Source: Gammaproteobacteria bacterium (GTDB taxonomy: Bacteria; Pseudomonadota; Gammaproteobacteria; Steroidobacterales; Steroidobacteraceae). Taken from it: a stretch of DNA of 52,921 bases. The DNA lies in NCBI GenBank assembly GCA_030037905.1, contig JASHPX010000044.1, forward strand, positions 1 through 52,921, in the 5' to 3' direction. A model generated the notes under the pieces. It saw nothing but the letters and a program-made list of their open reading frames with translations. It did not search any database and was not told where the DNA came from. Positions 31,447-41,375 of this stretch are shown here, in pieces. The position numbers and the translations under genes were made by a program. Numbering within the stretch: the first letter of the stretch is position 1; every line of letters starts with the position of its first letter.

Positions 31447-31842
31447 GTGGGAATGTTCGACGAAATCTACTGTGACGCAGTGCTGCCCGACGGTCGCGAC
31501 CCCCGGGAGACGTGTTTCCAGACGAAGTCTTTTCCCGATCCCTGTATGTGTCGCTACCGAATCACGAGCGCGGGGCGCCTGATCGATTCCGCTGGCAATG
31601 ACTTGCAGCCGGACGGATACATCACGTTTTATACGGTGGACCGTGAGAGTGACGACGGCGCAACGTCGGCAAGAGCCGCAACGCTGCGCGAGTATCGCGC
31701 TCGATTCTCATCAGGACAGCTTCAAACCATCGTGCGTGTCGACCAGGATCGTGTTGAACACACCCGCTACGGGTTGGCTTCGTATCGATGGTTCGAGCCG
31801 CGCTCGTTTCTCTTTGGTGATCCGGACGAGCCGTTCAGGTGA
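31447..31842 (+). CDS. conserved hypothetical protein, MGMFDE-type family
   Basis: GTG start; MGMFDEIYCDAVLPDGRDPRETCFQTKSFPDPCMCRYRITSAGRLID. Confidence 0.6.
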   Translation: MGMFDEIYCDAVLPDGRDPRETCFQTKSFPDPCMCRYRITSAGRLIDSAGNDLQPDGYITFYTVDRESDDGATSARAATLREYRARFSSGQLQTIVRVDQDRVEHTRYGLASYRWFEPRSFLFGDPDEPFR

Positions 31843-31894
31843 TCGTGGGCTGGGTTCACCGGCTCATCTCATCGAACGCATCTCATGGTGAGTA

Positions 31895-31927
31895 TTCTAA
31901 AGTGTCACTTTAGAAATCTCATTTCTA
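31895..31927. repeat. overlapping palindromes TTCTAAAGTG-T-CACTTTAGAA and TAGAAAT-CTC-ATTTCTA
   Basis: Perfect 10 bp arms with 1 nt spacer at 31895-31915; second 7 bp-arm repeat at 31911-31927. Confidence 0.8.
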
Positions 31928-32072
31928 GCGCTCAGTGGACAAGGGGACGAGAATGGTATTTGCCCGCTGTCCGCGGATTCGCGACGCGCGGCCCGTTGGT
32001 AATAAGATTAGGCCCATAACTTCCAACCAGTCGGCGCACGGACCGCGCGTGCAGCCCAACCGGAGATGTTCC

Positions 32073-33047
32073 ATGAAGCGTATCGCCGCTGCGCTCGCCT
32101 CGGGCCTGCCGTTATCCGCTGCCCTGGCGCTGGCCATGATGGCCCTGCCGCTGACGGCGATGGGCGCCGCTCGGGCGAGCGACTGCAACCGCGCCTGCCT
32201 GCGCTCGATACTCGACCGCTACCTTACTGCCGTCGTGAAGCACGATCCCGCGGCCGCGCCCTTGGCGCTCGGCTATCGCCAGACGGAAAACGCCATCAAC
32301 GTCCCCATCGGCAAAGGCATCTGGCAAACGATCACCGCCCTCGGCCAGGTACAGCGCCGCTATATCGATCCGGTCAGCAGCCAGGCGGCCTACTACGGCA
32401 TCGTCGATGAGAGCGGGCGGCTGGCCATCGTGACCGCGCGACTGCGCATCGAGGACCACGCCATCACCGAGGCCGAGTGGTACATCGCCCGCAACGGCGA
32501 TCCCGGCCTGCCGGGCGCCAAGCCTCCGAACATGTGGAATCCCACGAGCCTCATGGCAAATCCTCCGCCTGACCGCATCGTCCCGGCCGACAAGCGCCTG
32601 CCGCGCCGCGCGATGATCGCGATCGTCAACAGCTACTACGATGGCATCACCTCCCACGATCGCAGCGTCGTGCTGGCACGCCCGGGCTGCAATCGCTACG
32701 AGAACGGAACCCGCGTCACCGGTCATCGCGGCGGTAAGGACGATGATTGCATCGGCGGGCTGGCGCACTTCAATCTGTCCAACGTCGCGGCGCGCCGCGT
32801 CTCGTTCGTCGACGCCGAGGCGGGGATGGTGCTGGGTATGGCGGTGTTCATCCGGCGGCCCGGATCACCCGTGCCTCGCAACGCGTTCAGCGAATGGTTC
32901 GCGATCGACAATGGCGAGATCAACAACATCTGGACGGCCATGTACTATCCCGGCCCCGAGCGGCCCGTGCCCAACTGGCCGCCCTACGACGGTAATTTCC
33001 CGCTGCCGGCAGACGTGATTCCGGCGCCACCCGCTGCGCGGCCCTGA
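32073..33047 (+). CDS. secreted hypothetical protein
   Basis: Signal peptide MKRIAAALASGLPLSAALALAMMALPLTAMGAARA followed by SDCNRACLRSILDRYLTAVVKHDPAAAPL. Confidence 0.65.
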   Translation: MKRIAAALASGLPLSAALALAMMALPLTAMGAARASDCNRACLRSILDRYLTAVVKHDPAAAPLALGYRQTENAINVPIGKGIWQTITALGQVQRRYIDPVSSQAAYYGIVDESGRLAIVTARLRIEDHAITEAEWYIARNGDPGLPGAKPPNMWNPTSLMANPPPDRIVPADKRLPRRAMIAIVNSYYDGITSHDRSVVLARPGCNRYENGTRVTGHRGGKDDDCIGGLAHFNLSNVAARRVSFVDAEAGMVLGMAVFIRRPGSPVPRNAFSEWFAIDNGEINNIWTAMYYPGPERPVPNWPPYDGNFPLPADVIPAPPAARP

Positions 33048-33056
33048 AATCGCGGC

Positions 33057-34397
33057 TTGTCGCGCGAGCCCGCCTCGCCCGTGCAGGCCGACACCGGCGC
33101 AACCGGCGCAACCGGCGTCAGGGGCGACAGCGCGACGGCATCGCCGCCGCGGGTGATGCCGGGCACGCGCGCCTACGCGCGCATCAGCATCGGCTTGTTC
33201 TTTGCCGGCGCGACGACTTTCTCGCTGTTGTACTGCGTACAGCCGCTGCTGCCGCTGCTGGCGCGCGACTTTGCGGTGGACGCGGCGGCCAGCTCGCTCG
33301 CGTTGTCCTTCACGACCGCCTGCCTGGCCGTGGCGATCGTATGCGCACCGCTCGCCGCGGAGAATTTCGGGCGGCTTGGTCTGATGTTCATCTCACTCAG
33401 CGCCGCGGCGCTGCTGGACATCGCGGTCGCGGCCACGCATCAATGGGCAGTGCTGCTCGCCCTGCGCGCCCTCGAGGGCGTTGCACTCGGAGGCGTACCC
33501 GCGGTGGCCATGGCCTACATCGCGGAAGAGATGGATCCACGCGGCCTGGGATTTTCCATGGGCCTGTATATCGCGGGCACGGCCCTCGGTGGCATGGCGG
33601 GACGAATATGCGCGGGGCTGCTGACGCAAACTTTCTCCTGGCGCATCGCCCTGCTGGTGCTCGGCGCCGCCGGCCTGGCCGCCGCCGCCGCCTTCATCGC
33701 ACTGATGCCGCGCGCGCGGCATGCTGGGCGCGCCAGCGAATCGCGCACGGGCGAATCGCGCACCGAGCCGCCGGGGCGCGAGTCGCCGCGCGGCGCACGG
33801 CCGCGTCATCTGCAGGTCTGGATGGGACATCTGGGCAGTGCGCCCCTGCGCCGGCTGTTCGCGATCGGCTTTCTGGTCATGGGTGCGTTCGTGACCGTCT
33901 ACAACTACCTGGGCTTTCGCCTGATGGCACCGCCGTATGGTTTCGATCAGCGGCAGCTGGGGTTGATCTTCATCATCTACCTGTTCGGCGTTGGCGCGTC
34001 CTCCATCGCCGGCGCCCTCGCCGACCGCATCGGCCCGCAGCGCGTGCTCTGCGCGGGTATCGCGGTCGCGGCACTGGGCGTAGCGACGAGCCTGTTGCAG
34101 CCGCTGCCATGGCTGCTGTCGGGAATCACCATCGTGACGATCGGGTTCTTCGCCGCGCACGCGGTCGCGAGCGGGTGGATCGGCCGGCTCGCTGCAGGTC
34201 ACTACGGACACGCGTCCTCGCTGTACCTGCTCGCCTATTATCTGGGCGCGAGCCTGGCCGGCTCGGCCGGTGGGTGGTTCTGGGGCGCAGGCGGCTGGCC
34301 GCTGGTGGCCGGATTCACGCTCGCGCTGTTGGCCGCGGCCTTCGCCGCCTCCGTAGGCATCGCGGCGCTGCACCGAGCGCCGACCACAGCACGCTGA
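33057..34397 (+). CDS. MFS transporter (YnfM-like)
   Basis: TTG start; ISIGLFFAGATTFSLLYCVQPLLPLLARDFAV...LALRALEGVALGGVPAVAMAYIAEEM. Confidence 0.88.
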   Translation: MSREPASPVQADTGATGATGVRGDSATASPPRVMPGTRAYARISIGLFFAGATTFSLLYCVQPLLPLLARDFAVDAAASSLALSFTTACLAVAIVCAPLAAENFGRLGLMFISLSAAALLDIAVAATHQWAVLLALRALEGVALGGVPAVAMAYIAEEMDPRGLGFSMGLYIAGTALGGMAGRICAGLLTQTFSWRIALLVLGAAGLAAAAAFIALMPRARHAGRASESRTGESRTEPPGRESPRGARPRHLQVWMGHLGSAPLRRLFAIGFLVMGAFVTVYNYLGFRLMAPPYGFDQRQLGLIFIIYLFGVGASSIAGALADRIGPQRVLCAGIAVAALGVATSLLQPLPWLLSGITIVTIGFFAAHAVASGWIGRLAAGHYGHASSLYLLAYYLGASLAGSAGGWFWGAGGWPLVAGFTLALLAAAFAASVGIAALHRAPTTAR

Positions 34398-34426
34398 TTG
34401 CGTTAGACTGCCCGACAGGAGCCCCG

Positions 34427-34639
34427 ATGATGACAACCCATACGGGCCGGGCCCGCCGCTGGTGGTACCTGCTGTTCCTGGTGCAGTTCGTGGCCGTGCT
34501 CTGGCCGCCGTTCTACAACCGCGTCGAACCGCGCTGGATGGGCATTCCGTTCTTCTACTGGTACCAGCTGCTGTGGGTGATCCTCGGCGCGGCCTGCACG
34601 GCGACCGTCTACTTCGCGAGCGCAAGAGCAGCACGATAG
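34427..34639 (+). CDS. DUF3311-type small membrane protein
   Basis: WWYLLFLVQFVAVLWPPFYNRVEPRWMGIPFFYWYQLLWVILGA, directly upstream of a sodium:solute symporter. Confidence 0.85.
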   Translation: MMTTHTGRARRWWYLLFLVQFVAVLWPPFYNRVEPRWMGIPFFYWYQLLWVILGAACTATVYFASARAAR

Positions 34640-34647
34640 GAACGGCG

Positions 34648-36207
34648 GTGCCGAGAATCGATTGGGTCGCGCTGACCATCTTCGTGGCGCTGTTCGCCTT
34701 CGTGGCGTGGCTGGGCCTTGCGGCCGCGCGCTGGCGGCGCGGCGACCTGACGCTGCTGCATGAGTGGGGCCTCGGCGGCCGGCGCTTCGGCACGCTCGTC
34801 ACCTGGTTCCTCGTCGGCGGGGATCTCTACACCGCATACACCTTCATCGCCGTGCCGGCGCTGGCCTTCGGTGCCGGCGCGACCGCCTTCTTCGCGGTTC
34901 CATATACCATCCTCGCCTATCCGATTTTCTTCATGGTATTCCCGCGCATCTGGCATATCTGCCACGAGCAGCGCCACATCACGATCGCCGACTTCGTGCA
35001 CGAGCGTTTCGGAAATCGCTGGTTGGCGCTGGCCGTCACGATCACCGGGATCATCGCGACCATGCCGTACATCGCCCTGCAGCTCGTCGGCCTGCAGGTG
35101 GTGATCGGCGGTCTGGGCATCGCAGGCTCAGGCCTCGCCGGCTACCTGCCGCTGCTGATCGCGTTCGTCATCCTGGCGGCGTTCACGCATTCGAGCGGAC
35201 TGCGCGCTCCGGCCTCCATCGCCATCGTCAAGGACATCCTGATCTATGCGACGACCCTCGCCGCGATCATCTACATTCCGATCCGGCTCGGGGGCTTCGG
35301 GCACATCTTCGCCGCGGTGCCGTCCGCGAAGCTGCTGCTGGCTGCGCCCGGTGCGCACAGCACCGGCAGCTTCAGCGCCTACGCGACGCTGGCACTCGGC
35401 TCCGCGCTCGCGCTGTTTCTCTACCCGCACGCCATCACCGGGGTGCTCAGCGCGAGCAGTGGGCAGGCGATCCGGCGTAATGCGGCGCTGCTGCCCTGTT
35501 ACTCGTTGCTGCTCGGCCTGCTGGTGCTGATGGGCTTCTTTGCGGTCGCCGCGGGCGTCGCGCAGCGTCCCGAGTACGCCCAGGCTTTCAAGCTCTTCGG
35601 TAACAGCTTCTCGGTACCGGCGCTGTTCCTGCAGCTCTTCCCTGCGTGGTTCGTGGGCATCGCCTTCGCCGCCATCGGCATCGGGGCGCTGGTGCCGGCC
35701 GCGATCATGGCGATCGCGTCCGCCAATCTATATGCGCGCAACGTGCATCGCGAATTCATCCGCCGCGATTCCACGGAGCGGCAGCAAGCGGCCACGGCCA
35801 AATGGGCGGCGCTGTTGATCAAGCTCGGCGCTCTGGCGTTCGTGCTGTTCGTGCCCACCGACTACGCGGTCTACCTGCAGCTGCTCGGGGGAATCTGGAT
35901 CATTCAGACCCTGCCCGCAGTGATGTTCGGTGCCTTCACACGCTGGTTCAACGACTGGGCGCTGCTCGCCGGCTGGGCGGTGGGCACCGCCGCCGGCACC
36001 GTGATGGCCGTGCAGGCGCATCTGACGCCGACCTATCCACTGCATCTGGCAGGCTTCACGCTGCCCGGCTACACGGCGCTATACACCGTGATCCTGAATC
36101 TGGCGCTCGCCGCGGCGCTCACCCCGCTGTTGGATACGATCGGTGCCCGGCATGGCCAGCTGCAGCGGGGCGGGCGCGGGCGTGTCGAGACCGGGTCGCT
36201 GAATTAG
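34648..36207 (+). CDS. sodium:solute symporter family protein (monocarboxylate-type)
   Basis: GTG start; WGLGGRRFGTLVTWFLVGGDLYTAYTFIAVPALAFGAGATAFFAVPYTILAYP, multiple TM segments. Confidence 0.88.
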   Translation: MPRIDWVALTIFVALFAFVAWLGLAAARWRRGDLTLLHEWGLGGRRFGTLVTWFLVGGDLYTAYTFIAVPALAFGAGATAFFAVPYTILAYPIFFMVFPRIWHICHEQRHITIADFVHERFGNRWLALAVTITGIIATMPYIALQLVGLQVVIGGLGIAGSGLAGYLPLLIAFVILAAFTHSSGLRAPASIAIVKDILIYATTLAAIIYIPIRLGGFGHIFAAVPSAKLLLAAPGAHSTGSFSAYATLALGSALALFLYPHAITGVLSASSGQAIRRNAALLPCYSLLLGLLVLMGFFAVAAGVAQRPEYAQAFKLFGNSFSVPALFLQLFPAWFVGIAFAAIGIGALVPAAIMAIASANLYARNVHREFIRRDSTERQQAATAKWAALLIKLGALAFVLFVPTDYAVYLQLLGGIWIIQTLPAVMFGAFTRWFNDWALLAGWAVGTAAGTVMAVQAHLTPTYPLHLAGFTLPGYTALYTVILNLALAAALTPLLDTIGARHGQLQRGGRGRVETGSLN

Positions 36208-36230
36208 CGCCGAGTGAATTAGCGTCGAGG
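36201..36230. repeat. 15 bp tandem duplication over the symporter stop codon
   Basis: gaattagcgccgagt / gaattagcgtcgagg (13/15 identical). Confidence 0.8.
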
Positions 36231-36237
36231 GAGAACC

Positions 36238-37383
36238 GTGCCAATCATCAACTGCATCGAGGACCTGCGGCTGCTGGCGCGACGGCGCGTGCCGCGCGCG
36301 CTGTTCGAATACGCCGACCGCGGCTCCTACGACGAGCTGACCCTGCGACGCAACCGCGCCGATCTGGATGCGCTCGAATTCCGCCAGCGCATCCTGGTGG
36401 ATCTGTCCGCGCTGTCGGTACAGACTACGCTCCTCGGGCAGAGCGCCGCCATGCCCCTGGCGATCGCGCCGACCGGCATGACCGGTCTGTTCTATGGCAA
36501 CGGCGAGATCCACGGAGCGCGCGCCGCACAGGCCTTCGGAGTGCCCTTCTGCCTGAGCACGCTGTCGATCTGCTCGATCGAGGACGTGCGCGAAGCCACC
36601 GGACAGCCGTTCTGGTTTCAGCTCTATCTGATGCGCGATCGCGGCTTCAATGAGGAGCTGATCGCGCGGGCGCACGCCGCACAGTGCCCGGTGCTGGTAC
36701 TGACGGTGGATCTGCCGGTGCAGGGCCTGCGCCGCCGCGACGCCAAGAACGGCCTGACCGTGCCGCCGCGCCTCACTCTGCGCAACGCCGCCGAGATCGC
36801 GCTGCGGCCGATGTGGGTGCTGCGGCTGCTGCGCGCCCGGCGGCGCAGCTACGGCAACCTGGTCTCGCACCTGCCCGGCACCGGTGGCCTCGTGACGCTG
36901 TCACAGTGGATCGCCACGCAATTCGACCGCTCCGTGACGTGGAAGGACATCGATTGGCTGCGCCAGCGCTGGAACGGACGACTCATCGTCAAGGGAATTC
37001 TGGACGCCGAAGATGCGCGCGCTGCCTGCGCGGCTGGCGTCGACGCCCTGGTGGTCTCCAATCACGGCGGCCGCCAGCTCGACGGCGCACCCTCGACGAT
37101 CTCGGTGCTGCCCGAGATCGTGGCAGCGGTCGCGGGGCGCTGTGAGGTGCTGTTCGACGGCGGCGTGCGCTGCGGCCAGGACATTCTCAAGGCCGTCGCC
37201 CTGGGAGCGCGCGGCTGCCTCATCGGGAAGAGCTTTCTTTACGCGCTGGGGGCGATGGGTGAGAAAGGCGTCACGCTGGCGTTGAACATCCTGCGCGACG
37301 AGCTGACCGCGACCCTCGCCCTCACCGGCCGCACGCGCATCGAGGCGGTGGACGCGGGCATCCTGCGCCGCCGGACGGCGTAG
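36238..37383 (+). CDS. lldD: FMN-dependent alpha-hydroxy-acid (L-lactate) dehydrogenase
   Basis: GTG start; CIEDLRLLARRRVPRALFEYADRGSYDELT...APTGMTGLF...VKGILDAEDARAACAAGVDALVVSNHGGRQLDGAPSTI. Confidence 0.9.
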   Translation: MPIINCIEDLRLLARRRVPRALFEYADRGSYDELTLRRNRADLDALEFRQRILVDLSALSVQTTLLGQSAAMPLAIAPTGMTGLFYGNGEIHGARAAQAFGVPFCLSTLSICSIEDVREATGQPFWFQLYLMRDRGFNEELIARAHAAQCPVLVLTVDLPVQGLRRRDAKNGLTVPPRLTLRNAAEIALRPMWVLRLLRARRRSYGNLVSHLPGTGGLVTLSQWIATQFDRSVTWKDIDWLRQRWNGRLIVKGILDAEDARAACAAGVDALVVSNHGGRQLDGAPSTISVLPEIVAAVAGRCEVLFDGGVRCGQDILKAVALGARGCLIGKSFLYALGAMGEKGVTLALNILRDELTATLALTGRTRIEAVDAGILRRRTA

Positions 37384-37392
37384 CGCGGGCGC

Positions 37393-38055
37393 TCAGTACG
37401 GGGGATACGGCACGAAGTCGAGCGCGACCGAGTCGATGCGGTAGCGCAGATGCGTGGGTGCAGGACCGTCGTCGAACACCTCGCCCAGGTGCGCATCGCA
37501 ACGCCGGCAGGAGACGGCCAGGTGGTGTACGTCGCCCTGCGCATCCGCCTCGCTCTCCAGGCTCTCGACGACGTTGTAGCGCGAAACCGGCGCGCTGAAG
37601 GTCAGCCAGCCGGCGCCCGGGTCGAACCGCGACCGCCCATCGAACAGCGCCGTGCCACAGCAAACACAGCGGTACAGGCCCGATGTGTGGTTGTGCAGGT
37701 ATTGGCCGGAGAACGCCGGCTCGTCTTCCCCCTGGCGCGTCACCTGGTACGCAAGCGTCGAGAGTCGTACGCGCCACTGCTCGTCGGTTCTGAGGATGCG
37801 GGGCACTTCCATCGTGGCCAGACTGCGGCCGTAGATCGAGAAGCGCTCGATCTGCACCGCCTCCCCCGCCGGCACCACGAACGCGCTGTCCGACTGCGTG
37901 TCCTCGCCGGTATCGGCGGGCCCATCACCGTCCGCCGCCAGCGCCGCGCACGGCATCACCACCGCGATCCCGGCGGCGACACCGCCAACCAGCAGCCACC
38001 TGCGCGAGCAGTCGAGTTCGGAAGCTGCCATGCCACGTTGTATATCATCACTCAT
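37393..38055 (-). CDS. exported MsrB-like protein lacking the catalytic cysteine
   Basis: SRRWLLVGGVAAG export signal; LYRCVCCGTALFDGRSRFDPGAGWLTFSAPV...CRRCDAHLGEVFDDGPAPTHLRYRIDSVALDFVPYPPY. Confidence 0.88.
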   Translation of the reverse strand: MSDDIQRGMAASELDCSRRWLLVGGVAAGIAVVMPCAALAADGDGPADTGEDTQSDSAFVVPAGEAVQIERFSIYGRSLATMEVPRILRTDEQWRVRLSTLAYQVTRQGEDEPAFSGQYLHNHTSGLYRCVCCGTALFDGRSRFDPGAGWLTFSAPVSRYNVVESLESEADAQGDVHHLAVSCRRCDAHLGEVFDDGPAPTHLRYRIDSVALDFVPYPPY

Positions 38056-38090
38056 CACGAGCAGGCAACGATCCAGTGCTCTGATTGGAC

Positions 38091-38345
38091 TCAACCGGCC
38101 GGCGCCTTCGCGACGCGCCGCCGGCGCAGCGGCAACGTCAATAGGAACCACAGTAGTCGCGGCCGCAGCATGCGCAGCCCGGCGCGGGCCTGCTCTGCGT
38201 CCAGCCGCGCCGTAATGGGCATAGTGCCGAAGACCTTGCCTCTGATGAGCAGCTGATCGGCCTCGCGCTCCAGCGATGTCACGGTCAGCAGCTCGCGGTT
38301 GTCTGAGCCGTAGAGCCTCACGGCGGACAGTGTAACGCACCGCAT
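38091..38345 (-). CDS. small hypothetical protein
   Basis: 84 aa VRLYGSDNRELLTVTSLEREADQLLIRGKVFGTMPITARLDAEQARAGLRML, adjacent to the MsrB-like gene. Confidence 0.45.
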   Translation of the reverse strand: MRCVTLSAVRLYGSDNRELLTVTSLEREADQLLIRGKVFGTMPITARLDAEQARAGLRMLRPRLLWFLLTLPLRRRRVAKAPAG

Positions 38346-38415
38346 CGGACTGGCGATGCTATGCTTTGAGACATCGGCAGATACATCGGCAGATACCTAG
38401 CGCCAGGGTGCAATC

Positions 38416-39003
38416 ATGGAAAAGCTCCGACGATTCAGGAACATTCCCCTATGGTCTTGCGCGTCGATCGTGGGGCTGGCGCTGCTCGTCGGCGTCGCGC
38501 ATGCCGACCGCTACAGCGACACCACCGACCTGTTCCGGCATGCGGGACAGAGCGGCCACTTCTTCAGCGACTGCTACGGCTATGCGGTCTTTCCCACCAT
38601 CGGCAAGGGCGGCTTCGGTATCGGTGCGGCGCATGGTGACGGGCGCGTCTACGAGCATGGCCGCTACGTCGGCAACACCTCCATGACGCAGGTGAGTTTC
38701 GGATTTCAGCTCGGTGGCCAGGCCTACAGCGAGATCCTCTTCTTCCAGGACCGCGGGGCCCTGAAACGCTTCGAGTCCGGCAACTTCGCGCTGAGCGCCG
38801 ATGCGAGCGCGGTCGCGATCACGGCGAGTGCCTCGGCCTCCGCCGGGACCACGGGCTCGGGGGCCACGGCCAGTGGCGGTGAGGACAATGCGCGCACCGC
38901 CGGCTATTACCAGAACGGCGTGGCCATATTCACCATCGCCAAGGGCGGGCTCATGTACCAGGCGGCCGTGGCCGGCCAGAAGTTCTCCTTTCGGGGACTG
39001 TGA
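38416..39003 (+). CDS. SYLF/YSC84-like lipid-binding domain protein
   Basis: CYGYAVFPTIGKGGFGIGAAHGDGRVYEHGRYVGNTSMTQVSFGFQLGGQAYSEILFFQD; N-terminal signal. Confidence 0.88.
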   Translation: MEKLRRFRNIPLWSCASIVGLALLVGVAHADRYSDTTDLFRHAGQSGHFFSDCYGYAVFPTIGKGGFGIGAAHGDGRVYEHGRYVGNTSMTQVSFGFQLGGQAYSEILFFQDRGALKRFESGNFALSADASAVAITASASASAGTTGSGATASGGEDNARTAGYYQNGVAIFTIAKGGLMYQAAVAGQKFSFRGL

Positions 39004-39071
39004 CGCCTGGGAACCCGGACGCCGGGACGCCGCGGACTGTGGCGTTCGGTCGCGCTACAGCCCTCGGCTGA

Positions 39072-41342
39072 TCAGGCCCGCTGCCGCTGCGCCTTCCAAC
39101 GCCGCAGCAGCAGGGCGTTGCCGACCACACTGACCGACGAGAGCGCCATCGCCGACCCCGCGATGACCGGGCTGAGGAACCCGAGCGCCGCCGCCGGCAT
39201 GCCCAGTACGTTGTAGACCAGCGCCCAGAACAGGCCCTGCCATACCTTGCGGCGCGTTGCGCGGCTGATGGCAACGGCATCGGCGATCAGTTGCGGCTCC
39301 GCTCGCAGCAGCGTGATCGCAGCGCTCTCCATCGCTACGTCCGCCGCGCCGCCCATGGCCATGCCCACATCGGCGGCCGCGAGCGCCGGGGCATCGTTGA
39401 TACCGTCACCGACCATGGCGACGCACCGCCCCTGCGTCTGCAGCCGCCGTATCTCCGCGGCCTTCGCCGCCGGCAGCACCTCGGCAAGCACGCGCGTGAT
39501 GCCGAGCTCGGAGGCCACCGCGGCGGCGGTACGCGCGTTGTCCCCCGTCAGCAGGACCGTATCGATCCCGAGCTTGCGTAGCCGCTGCACCGCGGCGCGC
39601 GCATCTGGCCTGAGCGGGTCAGCCACCGCGATCAGCCCCAGCACGTGCGGCAGCGGCGCCAGCGTCGCGACCCACATGAGTGTGCGTCCGCGCGCCTCGA
39701 GCTGCGCCGCCTGCGGCTCGTAGTCGCCAGCGGCGATTCCCTGCGAACTCATCAGCGCGCGATTGCCGATGGCGATGCGCCGCTCGCCGATGCGCGCGGT
39801 CACCCCAAGCCCCGCGTGCGCTTGAAATTCCTCGGGCAACGCAGAGGCCGCCATGATCGGCGCGGCATTGCCGGCCGCGTCGACCGCGGACCGCCGCGCC
39901 TCGGCCAGCACTGCGCGCGCCAGCGGATGTTCACTGGCGGATTGCACCGCCGCCGCGACTTGCAACAGCTCGCGCTGCGCGGCCTGCGCGGCGGCTCCAG
40001 CGCCCAGCGCCGGATCGACCAGGAGCTCCGTCACGACGGGCCGGCCCTGCGTCAGCGTGCCGGTCTTGTCGAGTACCACGGTATCCAGCCGATGCGCGCG
40101 CTCGAGTGCCTCGGCATCGCGGATCAGGATGCCTGCGCGGGCGGCGGCCCCCATGCCGACCACGAGCGCGGTCGGTGTGGCCAGACCCAAGGCACAGGGG
40201 CAGGCGATCACCAGCACCGATACCGCGTTGACCACCGCCGAGGTCACGTGGCCACCGAGCAGCCACCCGCTGACGAACGTGACCAGCGCGATCGCCACCA
40301 CGACGGGCACGAATACCGCGGAGACCCGGTCCACCAGCCGCTGCACCGGCGGCTTCTCCAGCTGCGCGGACTCGACCAGCGCGATGATCCGCGCCAGCGT
40401 CGACTGCGCCCCGACGGCAGTGGCACGTACGCGCAGCAGCCCATCGCCGTTGATGGCTCCTCCCGTCACCCGATCGGCGGTCGCCTTGGGAACCGGCAGG
40501 CTCTCGCCGGTCAGCAGACTCTCGTCAACGGCACTGCACCCCTCGATGACTACGCCATCCACGGGCAGCCGTTCGCCCGGCCGCACCAGTACGATATCCC
40601 CGGTGACGACTGCGTCGGCCGGCACGTCCAGCAGCGCGCCGCCCCGCTCCACGCGCGCGCTTTCGGGCCGCAGCGCCGTCAACGCCCGCAGCGCCGCCGT
40701 GGTCGATCGGCGTGCGCGTGCCTCGAGCCACTTGCCGAACAGCACCAGCGTGATGACCACCGCCGCGGCTTCGAAGTACAGCGGCGTCCCCGGGGCCGCC
40801 GCGAGCAGCAGGTACAGGCTGTAGAAATAGGCTGCAGAGCTGCCCAGCGCCACCAGCAGGTCCATGTTGGCGCCGCCGGCGCGCAGCGCTTTCCAGGCGC
40901 GCGCATAAAAGACAGCGCCAAACAGAAACTGCACCGGAGTGGCCAGCGCCAGCTGCAACCACGGCGACAGCGCGACGCCCAGCATCGGCAGCAGCAGCGG
41001 CGCGGTGAGAATCATCGCCGCGATGAGCTGCCACTTGCGGCCGCCGAGTCGCGACGCTGCAGCTGAAGCGCCGGACACTGCGCGGGCGCCATAGCCAGCG
41101 CGGCGCACTGCCTCGATCAGCGCTTCGGGTCGAAGCTGCCCGGCTGCCGCTTCGACCATGGCACGCTCGGTCGCCAGATTGACGGCCGCGCGCTGCACAC
41201 CGGATACCGAGGCAAGGACCTTCTCGACGCGCACGGCGCACGCCGCGCAACTCATGCCCTCGATCGAGAGAATCAGTTGCTCGTGTCGCGCGTCAGACAG
41301 TGTCGCCGTGGCATCCACTGCGGCATCCACTGCGGCATCCAC
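39072..41342 (-). CDS. copA: copper-translocating P1B-type ATPase
   Basis: HMA motif [18 protein letters not shown] in [50 protein letters not shown]. Confidence 0.93.
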   Translation of the reverse strand: MDAAVDAAVDATATLSDARHEQLILSIEGMSCAACAVRVEKVLASVSGVQRAAVNLATERAMVEAAAGQLRPEALIEAVRRAGYGARAVSGASAAASRLGGRKWQLIAAMILTAPLLLPMLGVALSPWLQLALATPVQFLFGAVFYARAWKALRAGGANMDLLVALGSSAAYFYSLYLLLAAAPGTPLYFEAAAVVITLVLFGKWLEARARRSTTAALRALTALRPESARVERGGALLDVPADAVVTGDIVLVRPGERLPVDGVVIEGCSAVDESLLTGESLPVPKATADRVTGGAINGDGLLRVRATAVGAQSTLARIIALVESAQLEKPPVQRLVDRVSAVFVPVVVAIALVTFVSGWLLGGHVTSAVVNAVSVLVIACPCALGLATPTALVVGMGAAARAGILIRDAEALERAHRLDTVVLDKTGTLTQGRPVVTELLVDPALGAGAAAQAAQRELLQVAAAVQSASEHPLARAVLAEARRSAVDAAGNAAPIMAASALPEEFQAHAGLGVTARIGERRIAIGNRALMSSQGIAAGDYEPQAAQLEARGRTLMWVATLAPLPHVLGLIAVADPLRPDARAAVQRLRKLGIDTVLLTGDNARTAAAVASELGITRVLAEVLPAAKAAEIRRLQTQGRCVAMVGDGINDAPALAAADVGMAMGGAADVAMESAAITLLRAEPQLIADAVAISRATRRKVWQGLFWALVYNVLGMPAAALGFLSPVIAGSAMALSSVSVVGNALLLRRWKAQRQRA

Positions 41343-41343
41343 C
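41308..41343 (-). repeat. 12 bp tandem repeat (3 units) at the copA 5' end
   Basis: gtggcatccact/gcggcatccact/gcggcatccacc; encodes [12 protein letters not shown]. Confidence 0.85.
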
Positions 41344-41375
41344 CGTTACTGCCCGGGGCCATGGCGCGCTCAGGG

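Noticed and set aside
33393-34802. 469 aa minus-strand ORF
   Set aside because: Antisense to the MFS/DUF3311/symporter genes; shadow frame.
39645-41066. 473 aa plus-strand ORF
   Set aside because: Antisense to copA, which has all P-type ATPase motifs; Arg/Gln/His-rich shadow.
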